DNA from: Lachnospiraceae bacterium
GTDB lineage: Bacteria; Bacillota; Clostridia; Lachnospirales; Lachnospiraceae
Length of the DNA stretch: 40,094 bases
Assembly (NCBI GenBank): GCA_900771995.1
Contig: CAAGQC010000090.1
Coordinates: 1 to 40,094, forward strand
Direction: 5' to 3'
Part shown: positions 1 to 6,692 of the stretch, in pieces
Layout: each line of letters starts with the position of its first letter
Position numbering within the stretch: the first letter of the stretch is position 1
The notes under the pieces: generated by a model
What the model was told of the DNA's origin: nothing
Databases searched by the model: none
Seen by the model: only the letters and a program-made list of their open reading frames with translations
Position numbers and translations under genes: made by a program

Positions 1-130
1 AAAGAACTACTTTTTCCACTAAATTCGTCCTTTAAGACCTTATTTTCAGGAAAAAGTTCTTTTTCTGCTTTGGTATATTTTGCTTCCATAGCGAAAGTAG
101 CGTCTGTTTGCATAGCAAAATCGCATATTT

Positions 131-168
131 TTGTATTTTTTGAGCCAATATTGGCGTTTTAAATACAA
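131..168. repeat. 38-nt imperfect palindrome at the left edge
   Basis: Outer arms TTGTATTT (131-138) and AAATACAA (161-168) enclose a perfect 12-bp palindrome GCCAATATTGGC (144-155). The dyad symmetry is seen directly. It has no clear T-tract next to the core, so it could be an operator or a structured DNA site belonging to a gene outside the left edge, rather than a terminator. The rest of 1-170 shows no convincing gene. Confidence 0.5.
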
Positions 169-171
169 ACA

Positions 172-206
172 GAAAAAAGACGACTGCACTCACCTGCAAT
201 CGTCTT
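172..206 (-). terminator. Rho-independent terminator of the GH3-like gene
   Basis: On the minus strand a 12-bp stem (177-188 with 195-206, one G-U pair, 6-nt loop) is followed by a run of T residues. It starts about 10 nt after the stop codon of the GH3-like gene. Confidence 0.85.
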
Positions 207-215
207 CTATATTCT

Positions 216-1532
216 TTACTGTTCCAGTTTATCCGCATATTTAATACGATAGATTCTCCGCAGGGAATCGTTGATGCGGTCCTCGGAGATGGTACCGTTC
301 TGTACGGCTTCCAGTACTCCGTTATATGCGGTCTCAAAATTCTCCGGGGCATAGATCATATCGCAGCCGGCACGAAGTGCCATAACTGCAGCTTCATCGG
401 CTCCGTAGTAATTGGTGATCGCCGCCTCATTCATGGCACCGGACACGATCACGCCGCGGAAGTTCAGTTCATTTCTTAAGATGTCCGTCACTACTGCACT
501 GGACAGGGTGCAGGGGGTATTGTCACCGGTCAGGGAAATCGCCGACATAGCGCTGACACGGATCATCTTGGTCATGCCATTGTCAATACAGGTCTGGAAA
601 GCCGCGAATTCATTGGCTCTGAAATCCTCTGCGCTTCTATCCGTAGAGGTCATACCGTCTTTTGTGCTCTCCGTGGTACTGCCGATGCCGGGGAACTGAC
701 CGATACATGCGGTCACTTTCTGCTCCTGTAATCCGGCCTGCATATAAGCTACATAGGAAGCGACGGTATCCGCGTCTGCTCCGTAGGAGCTGCTGCCTGC
801 TGCATTTCCGTCTACAATGCTGAGATCTGCGGAAGGTGCAAAGTCGAGATTGAATCCCAGTTCTGCAAGATAGGTTCCTACGGTGGTTCCCGCTATGTAC
901 GCATTCCCGGTATCTCCGGATGCCCCGATATTCTGCGGGGTATCCGCCTTGGTCCCCAGGCCTGCAGCCGCTACCGCATCCGTACCGCTTCCCTCTCCGT
1001 CAATCGCAATAAACAAAGGATAGCTGGTATATAATTTGGTATTGTCGATCATCTGCTTCAGCTGGTCTGCGGACTGAATATTTCTGGAGGCATATATGAT
1101 GCCGCCTACAGGATATTTTGCCAGAGCGTCCTTGGTTCCGTCTCCTGCCTGTATTGCTGCGGACACGCCGGTAATGGATTCCGGTGTAGTGATAAACAGT
1201 CCTGCCACCTTATCTTCCAGCGGCATATTCTGTATGATTGCCTCGTTGATAATCGTATCCAGCTTCTGTTCATCCGTCAGTTCCTCTACCGTCTCCGGAG
1301 TCTCCGTCGGTGCCTGAATGGTCTCTTCATCCGAAAGGATCTCATCCACTTTATTCTGCTGATCTTCCTGATTCCGGCTCATACTGGTGATCTTACTTAC
1401 AGCAAAAGCGATTCCCGCCGCCAACACCAGGATCAGAATTACTACAACTGTGTATGCAATGATCTGACTTCTCTGTCTTCTCTTACGTCTGATTTCTCTT
1501 TTGTCCTGTTGCTTCTGTTCGTTTGTATCCAT
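216..1532 (-). CDS. Membrane-anchored GH3-fold protein, probable pseudoenzyme
   Basis: The protein has about 438 aa: a basic cytoplasmic tail, one membrane segment (about 24-46), an acidic/Thr-Pro-Glu linker (about 55-95) and a glycoside hydrolase family 3 N-terminal (NagZ-like) barrel (about 95-435). The fold is shown by FPVGGI-like, LGFNLDFAP, TLSSAVVTDILR and NFRGVIV blocks. NagZ-type enzymes remove N-acetylglucosamine from muropeptides outside or inside the cell. Here the key motifs are altered. The DEEGG-like loop reads IDGEGSG, the KHFPGHG loop reads GQFPGIG, and the nucleophile block (usually TDAL/SDDL) reads VSGAMNEAAI, with no Asp. I infer loss of hydrolysis, perhaps retaining glycan binding. 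The ATG at 1532 is preferred over the one at 1538 because AGGAG lies 8 nt before it but only 2 nt before the upstream ATG. Single-gene unit with its own terminator. Confidence 0.85.
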   Translation of the reverse strand: MDTNEQKQQDKREIRRKRRQRSQIIAYTVVVILILVLAAGIAFAVSKITSMSRNQEDQQNKVDEILSDEETIQAPTETPETVEELTDEQKLDTIINEAIIQNMPLEDKVAGLFITTPESITGVSAAIQAGDGTKDALAKYPVGGIIYASRNIQSADQLKQMIDNTKLYTSYPLFIAIDGEGSGTDAVAAAGLGTKADTPQNIGASGDTGNAYIAGTTVGTYLAELGFNLDFAPSADLSIVDGNAAGSSSYGADADTVASYVAYMQAGLQEQKVTACIGQFPGIGSTTESTKDGMTSTDRSAEDFRANEFAAFQTCIDNGMTKMIRVSAMSAISLTGDNTPCTLSSAVVTDILRNELNFRGVIVSGAMNEAAITNYYGADEAAVMALRAGCDMIYAPENFETAYNGVLEAVQNGTISEDRINDSLRRIYRIKYADKLEQ

Positions 1533-1564
1533 TTTCATAACTCCTCTATCTGTACTACTTTCCT

Positions 1565-1593
1565 ATTGTACATGATATCGGTAGGTTTTTCCA
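1565..1593 (-). promoter_or_regulatory. Probable promoter of the GH3-like gene
   Basis: On the minus strand a -35 like TGGAAA (1588-1593) lies 17 bp from a -10 TACAAT (1565-1570). It follows the terminator at 1617-1665 and precedes the ribosome site of the GH3-like gene, so that gene would be transcribed separately from the upstream RNA. The -35 is weak. Confidence 0.45.
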
Positions 1594-1614
1594 CTGGTAA
1601 TATTTATATTTTAT

Positions 1615-1988
1615 GCAAAATTAAGAGAGCGTACCGATCATTACTTCAATCAGCACGCCCTCTCAGACTGCAAGCTCCAATGGCCTGTCCTCTCTTTCTT
1701 TTGTTTGCTTTATCTTCCATTTTGTCTTTTGTTCTCTTTCCACTTTTCTTTTGTACGGATGTACTGTAATGTGAGATAATTCTTATCTTCTGTTATTCAT
1801 TACTTTTTCTTCTGTGTACTTGATTTCTCTATGTAAATTGGTTCTCTTTGGTATCTTTATTCAGTTGTACATCATGGAAGATTGTGGTAGGACTTTAATT
1901 GTTAGGTGGACTGTACCTCTCTTTCTATAGATTCTTTTGTACTTCTCTCCCAACCTTCTTTGTTGGGTTGTTCCGTTTCTCTTTTGTT
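1615..1988 (-). ncRNA. Candidate structured, purine-rich noncoding RNA (about 370 nt)
   Basis: A near-consensus promoter (1995-2023) and a strong intrinsic terminator (1617-1665) bracket about 370 nt on the minus strand with no credible protein gene. The longest ATG peptide is about 24 codons and lacks a good ribosome site. The RNA is strikingly purine-rich, with recurring A/G runs such as GAGAACAAAAG and AAAGAGAG. Short stable hairpins are visible: CCCAAC/GTTGGG (1948-1966), and a nested one (1766-1803) with outer GTAATG/CATTAC and inner AGATAA/TTATCT around a 3-nt loop. I do not recognise an Rfam family; it lacks tmRNA and RNase P signatures. Several GGA triplets are present, so a CsrA- or ribosome-binding sponge is one possibility, unproven. 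It could also be a very long leader, but the terminator before the GH3-like gene argues for an independent RNA. Confidence 0.5.
1617..1665 (-). terminator. Terminator closing the candidate ncRNA
   Basis: Arms 1651-1665 and 1622-1636 pair over 15 bp without bulges (four G-U wobbles) on the minus strand, followed by TTAATTTT. Its wobble pairs and lack of bulges suggest the RNA structure is maintained. Confidence 0.75.
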
Positions 1989-1994
1989 AAGTTT

Positions 1995-2023
1995 AATATA
2001 CTACATGGTTGTATATTTGTCAA
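1995..2023 (-). promoter_or_regulatory. Strong sigma-A promoter ahead of the candidate ncRNA
   Basis: Minus strand: TTGACA (2018-2023), 17-bp spacer, TATATT (1995-2000). No open reading frame of convincing size follows before the terminator at 1665. Confidence 0.75.
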
Positions 2024-2173
2024 CACATTTCTTTAAATATTTTTGTTTATTTTCATTATTTTTACTTCGTTACCATATTTTTACATTTTTCGACATATTT
2101 CTATATATTGTCTGTCATTTTCTTGGCATAAAGAAAAAGGAAAGAGCGAAGGGCGCGCCGCTGCCGGGGGTAT

Positions 2174-2316
2174 GTAACGGGCCATGCTCCATCCGTCAAA
2201 AGCCCTGAAGGGCTTTCGACGGATGACGGCTGTCGCCGTATAAAGCCAAAAAAAGAACCGGTTTGGTCAGCAAGCTGCCAAACCGGTTCTTTCCTTGTCT
2301 TTGCATGGCTCGTTAC
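2174..2316 (-). repeat. Four-way-junction-like multi-hairpin element at the ABC operon 3' end
   Basis: Outer 14-nt arms (2174-2187 and 2303-2316, one G-U-compatible difference) enclose three successive hairpins: 2191-2224 (7+8 bp with one mismatch), 2226-2239 (ACGGC/GCCGT) and the 13-bp terminator stem 2254-2290. The outer arm includes the stop codon of the exporter gene (2313-2315). Adjacent DNA is GC-rich (GGCGCGCC at 2152-2159) within an AT-rich stretch. It may be a REP-like repeat or an RNA 3'-end structure; copy number elsewhere is unknown. Confidence 0.5.
2247..2292 (-). terminator. Rho-independent terminator of the ABC exporter operon
   Basis: A perfect 13-bp stem (2254-2266 with 2278-2290) is followed on the minus strand by seven or more T residues, 20-odd nt after the stop codon. 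Confidence 0.9.
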
Positions 2317-4058
2317 ACGGCAAACTGACTGTTATAAAGGTTCGCGTAGAACCCGCCTTTTGCCAGCAGGGTCTCGTGGTTGCCCTGTTCGATGATGTTT
2401 CCGTCTTTCATTACCAGAATAACATCGGCGCTCTGGATGGTGGAAAGTCTGTGGGCTACGATGAAGCTGGTACGGCCTTCCATCATTTTGGCGAATGCGT
2501 TCTGGATCTTGATCTCGGTACGGGTATCAATGGAGGAGGTTGCCTCGTCGAGGATCAGCATGGGAGGCAGGCACAGCATGACTCTGGTGATACACAGCAG
2601 CTGCTTCTGGCCCTGGGACAGGCTGCCGCCGTCTTCGGTGATCACGGTGTCGTACCCCTGGGGCAGACGTTTGATGAAGCTGTGAGCATGGGAAGCCTTG
2701 GCTGCGGCAATGATCTCTTCCTCGGTAGCATCCGGTTTGCCCATGCAGATATTGTCACGGATCGTACCGGAACGCAGCCAGGTCTCCTGCAATACCATAC
2801 CGTAATTGGTGCGGAGACTTCCTCTGGTGATGTCCCGGATGTCGGTGCCGTCTACCTTAATGGAGCCGGAGTTCACATCATAGAAGCGCATCAGCAGATT
2901 TATCACGGTAGTCTTACCACATCCGGTAGGACCCACGATGGCTACTCTCTGACCGGGAGTCACTTTCAGATTGAAGTTCTGGATCAGCTTCTTCTCCGGT
3001 ACATACTGGAAGTTTACATTTTTCAGTTCCACATTACCCTGAGCATCCTCCAATACTTTTGCATCCTTCGCATCGGGCACTTGAGGCTCTTCGTCGATCA
3101 GTTCGAAAATACGTCCGGCACATACAAATGCATTCTGCAGTTCTGTTACCACGCCGGAGATCTCGTTGAAAGGCTTGGTGTACTGGTTTGCATAGCTTAA
3201 GAAGCAGGACAGACGGCCTACGCTGATGCCGCCCTTAATGGCTACAAATGCACCGAATACGCCGACACCGGCATATACCAGGCTGTTGACGAAACGGGTC
3301 GCCGGGTTCGTAATGGAGGAGAAAAAGATGGCTTTCAGAGAGCATTTCTGTAATCTGTCGTTGATCTCTCCGAACTGGCTCTTTACCGCTTCTCCTCTGG
3401 AGAAGGTGTTTACGATCTTCTGGTTGTCGATCATTTCCTCGATGAGGGAGGTCTGCTCACCTCTGGTCTCGGACTGCTCCTTGAACATGGAGTAGGTCTT
3501 GGTCGCGATGAATTTTGCCACCAGGAAGGATACCGGGGTGATACATACTACTACCAGCGCGATAGGCACGTTGGTCACCAGCATGAAGCCCAGCGTACAC
3601 AGAATCGTCAGTACACCGGTGAACAGCTGGGTAAAGCCCATCAACAGACCGTCTGCGAAAGTATCTACATCCGCAATGACACGGCTGACGATGTCACCGT
3701 AAGCATGGGCATCCAGATATTTTAAGGGCAGGATCTCCAGCTTTGCAAAAGCATCGGTACGGATATCGCGGATCACATGATAGGTAATATAGTTGTTACA
3801 GGTATTCATGACCCACTGGCCTGCTGCCGTGATGATCATGACAATGGCAATTTTCTTCATAATGGCAAAGATACCGGCCATATCCACCTGTCCTTTGCCG
3901 ATGATCAGATCCACCGCATTACCGGTGAGGATCGGGATATATAAGGTCAGTAATACGGTCAGACCGGCCAGCAGCAGGGAAAGTACCAGTGCCGGTGTAT
4001 ACTTCCGGATATATTTCAGCACACGCTTCATGGTTGCTTTATTATTTGTCTTCTGCAT
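2313..4058 (-). CDS. ABC exporter half-transporter, subunit with canonical Walker B
   Basis: About 581 aa: six-helix type IV ABC exporter membrane domain (about 15-310) fused to an ATPase domain (about 335-575). Walker A is GPTGCGKTT, Walker B LILDEATSSID with the catalytic Glu, and the H-loop is VAHRL. The signature motif is non-canonical, LSQGQ instead of LSGGQ. It follows the preceding exporter gene with a TAATG one-base overlap, and AGGAGG lies 9 nt upstream of this ATG, which fixes the start at 4058. With its partner it should form a heterodimeric multidrug/lipid/peptide exporter of the BmrCD or TM287/288 type in the cytoplasmic membrane. The altered signature would line the same composite site as the partner's altered Walker B, leaving one active and one degenerate ATP site. 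The substrate cannot be told. Confidence 0.92.
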   Translation of the reverse strand: MQKTNNKATMKRVLKYIRKYTPALVLSLLLAGLTVLLTLYIPILTGNAVDLIIGKGQVDMAGIFAIMKKIAIVMIITAAGQWVMNTCNNYITYHVIRDIRTDAFAKLEILPLKYLDAHAYGDIVSRVIADVDTFADGLLMGFTQLFTGVLTILCTLGFMLVTNVPIALVVVCITPVSFLVAKFIATKTYSMFKEQSETRGEQTSLIEEMIDNQKIVNTFSRGEAVKSQFGEINDRLQKCSLKAIFFSSITNPATRFVNSLVYAGVGVFGAFVAIKGGISVGRLSCFLSYANQYTKPFNEISGVVTELQNAFVCAGRIFELIDEEPQVPDAKDAKVLEDAQGNVELKNVNFQYVPEKKLIQNFNLKVTPGQRVAIVGPTGCGKTTVINLLMRFYDVNSGSIKVDGTDIRDITRGSLRTNYGMVLQETWLRSGTIRDNICMGKPDATEEEIIAAAKASHAHSFIKRLPQGYDTVITEDGGSLSQGQKQLLCITRVMLCLPPMLILDEATSSIDTRTEIKIQNAFAKMMEGRTSFIVAHRLSTIQSADVILVMKDGNIIEQGNHETLLAKGGFYANLYNSQFAV

Positions 4059-5812
4059 TACTGAACACCTCCTCTCTGCTCCGGATACTGGGAATAATAG
4101 ATCTCCTGATATACGGTACAATCTTTCAATAATTCCTCATGGGTTCCCACGCCTGCGATCTCACCGTCATCCAGTACGATGATCTTGTCCGCATGGCGGA
4201 TAGTGGAAGCACGCTGGGATACGATGAAGGTCGTGGTCTTGTCTTCCAGAGTACGCAGTGCCGCACGCAGCTTTGCGTCAGTAGCATAATCCAGTGCGGA
4301 AGCACTGTCATCCAGGATCAGAATCTCAGGGTTTCTTACCAACGCTCTTGCAATGGTCAGACGCTGTCTCTGTCCGCCGGAGAAATTCTTACCGCTCTGT
4401 GCCACCGTCGCATCCAGCTTACCGTCCTTGCCTTCTACGACTTCTGCCGCCTGCGCAAGATCCAGTGCTTTCCACATCTCCTCTTCCGTAGCGTCCGGTT
4501 TGCCCCACTGGAGGTTGCTGCGGATCGTTCCCTTGAATAGAACCGCCTTCTGGGGTACGACGCCGATACGTCCCCGCAGTTCCTCCTCACTCATGGTCTT
4601 AATATCTCTGCCTTCCAGCAGGATCTCACCCTCCGTCGCCGGATAGAAGCCGGGGATCAGGTTCACCAGTGAGGTCTTACCGGAACCGGTACCTCCGATG
4701 ATACCCACGGTATCGCCGCGGTTCACCGTAAAATTCATATCCTGTAAGATAGGTGCACCGGCTCCCTGATAAGTCAGGGAGACATGCTTGAAGTTCAGGA
4801 ACGGTGCCTTCCTGTCCACCTTATCCGCCAGCTTCTGATCCTGTGTCTTCTTCTCTGCATATGCGGCATCCGCACCGATCTCGAAGACGGAAGCCACACG
4901 GTCTGCACAGGCCAAGGCCTTGGTCATGGTCACGATCAGGTTCGCCAGTTTCACCAGTTCTACCAGAATCTGGTTCATGTAGTTGATGATCGCTACGACT
5001 TCACCCTGACTTAAATTACCGATATTGACCTGTACCGCACCGGTATAGATCAGTGCGATGATGGCCCCGTTTACGATGACATAGGTCACGGGATTCATGC
5101 AGGCACTGATCTTACCAACGAAAATCTGCATGGCAGACAGAGCCTCGTTATTCTCCCGGAAACGCTCCTCTTCCTTTGCCTCCTGATGAAACGCACGGAT
5201 GACGCGGACACCGGTCAGGTTCTCTCTGGTGATTCCCAATACCTGATCCAGCTTGGACTGTACTTTTTTGTACATGGGGATCGTAGATAAAATAATACCG
5301 AATACCACCACAGACAACAGAGGAATTGCCACTACGAAGATCAGCGCACATTTCACGTCAATGGTGAATGCCATGATCATGGCACCGAATACAATGATCG
5401 GGGATCGTAAGAACAGACGCAGGGTCATGTTGATACCGGACTGCACCTGGTTCACATCACTGGTCATACGGGTGATCATGGTGGAGGTTCCCGCCTTATC
5501 GATATCCGTAAAGCTCAGATCCTCAATATGATCAAACAGTGCCTGACGCAGTTTGGTGGATACTCCCACCGCAGCCTTGGCTGCAAAAAACTGCGCCGTA
5601 ATAGAGGAAGCCAGTCCCACTACGCCAAGCAGGAGCAGGAGCAGTCCCATTTTGCCGATATAGCCCATGTTCCGGTTGGAAATACCATAGTCAATGATAT
5701 TTGCCATTACCAGAGGAACCATCAGTTCAAAAAAAGCTTCCAGAAGCTTGAACAACGGTGCCAGTATGGACTCTTTCTTGTAATCCTTCAGATACATCAT
5801 TAATCGTTTCAT
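4058..5812 (-). CDS. ABC exporter half-transporter, subunit with degenerate Walker B
   Basis: About 584 aa: exporter membrane domain (about 1-310) and ATPase domain (about 335-575). Walker A is GGTGSGKTS, the signature is canonical FSGGQ, but Walker B reads LILDDSASALD, with Asp in place of the catalytic Glu; the H-loop His is replaced (VSQRAS). These changes mark the degenerate-site subunit of heterodimeric exporters. The start at 5812 is chosen because GAGGAC lies just upstream; an earlier ATG at 5845 has no ribosome site. It is the first gene of a two-gene operon with the following subunit (one-base overlap) and lies 102 nt after a phosphopantetheinyl transferase gene. Role: export of an unknown amphiphilic compound. 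Confidence 0.92.
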   Translation of the reverse strand: MKRLMMYLKDYKKESILAPLFKLLEAFFELMVPLVMANIIDYGISNRNMGYIGKMGLLLLLLGVVGLASSITAQFFAAKAAVGVSTKLRQALFDHIEDLSFTDIDKAGTSTMITRMTSDVNQVQSGINMTLRLFLRSPIIVFGAMIMAFTIDVKCALIFVVAIPLLSVVVFGIILSTIPMYKKVQSKLDQVLGITRENLTGVRVIRAFHQEAKEEERFRENNEALSAMQIFVGKISACMNPVTYVIVNGAIIALIYTGAVQVNIGNLSQGEVVAIINYMNQILVELVKLANLIVTMTKALACADRVASVFEIGADAAYAEKKTQDQKLADKVDRKAPFLNFKHVSLTYQGAGAPILQDMNFTVNRGDTVGIIGGTGSGKTSLVNLIPGFYPATEGEILLEGRDIKTMSEEELRGRIGVVPQKAVLFKGTIRSNLQWGKPDATEEEMWKALDLAQAAEVVEGKDGKLDATVAQSGKNFSGGQRQRLTIARALVRNPEILILDDSASALDYATDAKLRAALRTLEDKTTTFIVSQRASTIRHADKIIVLDDGEIAGVGTHEELLKDCTVYQEIYYSQYPEQRGGVQ

Positions 5813-5914
5813 AAAGTCCTCATTTCTTATGCAATTTTCATGCACTTACCGTGCGGTACGCATCTGTTTTCGTGCTTCTTATCCCTTTTACTATTTTCCC
5901 GTTTTCCTTCGTTT

Positions 5915-6616
5915 CTACACTTCCTGTGATCCGTAACAGACCGCCAGAGAATAGCCGTCCTCCAGAACACGCTCCCGGAAACAGATCTGCTTTTCCTGCC
6001 ATTTCTGTTCGTCGGAAAAATCTTCCCCTACAGCACTGCCGATCCCCTGACCGGTGTATTTGCCATAGGCTTCTTTTCTGCTCCACAACCAGTAAAACAC
6101 TTCGGTGCGCTGCGGCCCGGATAATTCCTGCAGAAGTTTCCATTCTGCCGGAGCAAAAAATCGCTCCGCCATCCGTTCTTTGCCGGGAACCCATTTCTGG
6201 ATATCTGTTCCCACCTCTCCGTCTCCTACCGCGCAGACCACATAGTCTCCGGAATGGGACAGATTGAATTTTTTCGGGAAATTCACGATCTGCGGCTTCC
6301 CCAGATCTCCGTATTCATAGGAAAAAGATAACGGCCCCGTCTTCTCCCACAGCATCCTCTCCCGCAGTGTTTCCCGCAGCACATCCTCTTCCAGAAACAG
6401 GATCCCGGTATTCTCCGTACCGTTTATCAGATCCAACGCCACCTTCTGCAGCAACATCCCTGCACCGAGGCTGGCTGTTTTGGCTCTGGTGCCTTTCAGG
6501 CGTTCTGCCCTCTTACGGCGCACCGGATCCACGCATTCTTCCGTTTCCTGCAAAAGGCTCCGCCTGGTCTCTTCTTCTCCGGGATGCAGATGCAGTACAT
6601 AAATTCCTACCGCCAT
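5915..6616 (-). CDS. Sfp-type 4'-phosphopantetheinyl transferase
   Basis: 233 aa. Sfp-family enzymes move phosphopantetheine from CoA to a Ser of acyl or peptidyl carrier proteins. Visible motifs are FNLSHSG (117-123), GTDIQ (136-140; usually GIDIE) and WSRKEAYGKYTG (178-189). The predicted Mg ligands are Asp138 and Glu182; the second position of the first motif is Gln instead of the usual Glu, a mild oddity. The ATG at 6616 is preceded by AGGAGAAGAAT; the longer open frame upstream overlaps the aspS terminator and is not used. It lies after the aspS terminator and before the exporter pair. No carrier protein or PKS/NRPS gene is in the window, so its target is unknown; it could serve fatty-acid ACP or a distant biosynthetic cluster whose product the exporter removes. 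Confidence 0.88.
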   Translation of the reverse strand: MAVGIYVLHLHPGEEETRRSLLQETEECVDPVRRKRAERLKGTRAKTASLGAGMLLQKVALDLINGTENTGILFLEEDVLRETLRERMLWEKTGPLSFSYEYGDLGKPQIVNFPKKFNLSHSGDYVVCAVGDGEVGTDIQKWVPGKERMAERFFAPAEWKLLQELSGPQRTEVFYWLWSRKEAYGKYTGQGIGSAVGEDFSDEQKWQEKQICFRERVLEDGYSLAVCYGSQEV

Positions 6617-6651
6617 ATTCTTCTCCTGACGAATCATCTTATACATCCAGC

Positions 6652-6688
6652 AAAAAGGCTGTCGCATGGAAATTCCTGCGACAGCCTT
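6652..6688 (-). terminator. Terminator after aspS
   Basis: A perfect 12-bp stem (6655-6666 with 6677-6688) is followed by five T residues on the minus strand, just after the aspS stop codon. Confidence 0.88.
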
Positions 6689-6692
6689 ATTA

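Noticed and set aside
32..352. Minus-strand open frame overlapping the GH3-like gene end
   Set aside because: It overlaps the 3' end of the well-supported GH3-like gene in another frame, has no ribosome site, and crosses that gene's terminator.
1671..1735. Minus-strand 24-codon peptide frame starting MEDKANKRKRG
   Set aside because: Lies inside the candidate ncRNA, has no good ribosome site, and overlaps the terminator stem.
1509..2208. Plus-strand hydrophobic open frames in the gene-free stretch
   Set aside because: Pyrimidine-rich DNA gives Leu/Phe/Ser-rich frames by composition; no ribosome sites. The strong promoter and terminator are on the other strand.
2295..3200. 301-codon plus-strand open frame opposite the ABC exporter gene
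   Set aside because: Antisense shadow of a conserved ATPase domain; no known domains and no start signals.
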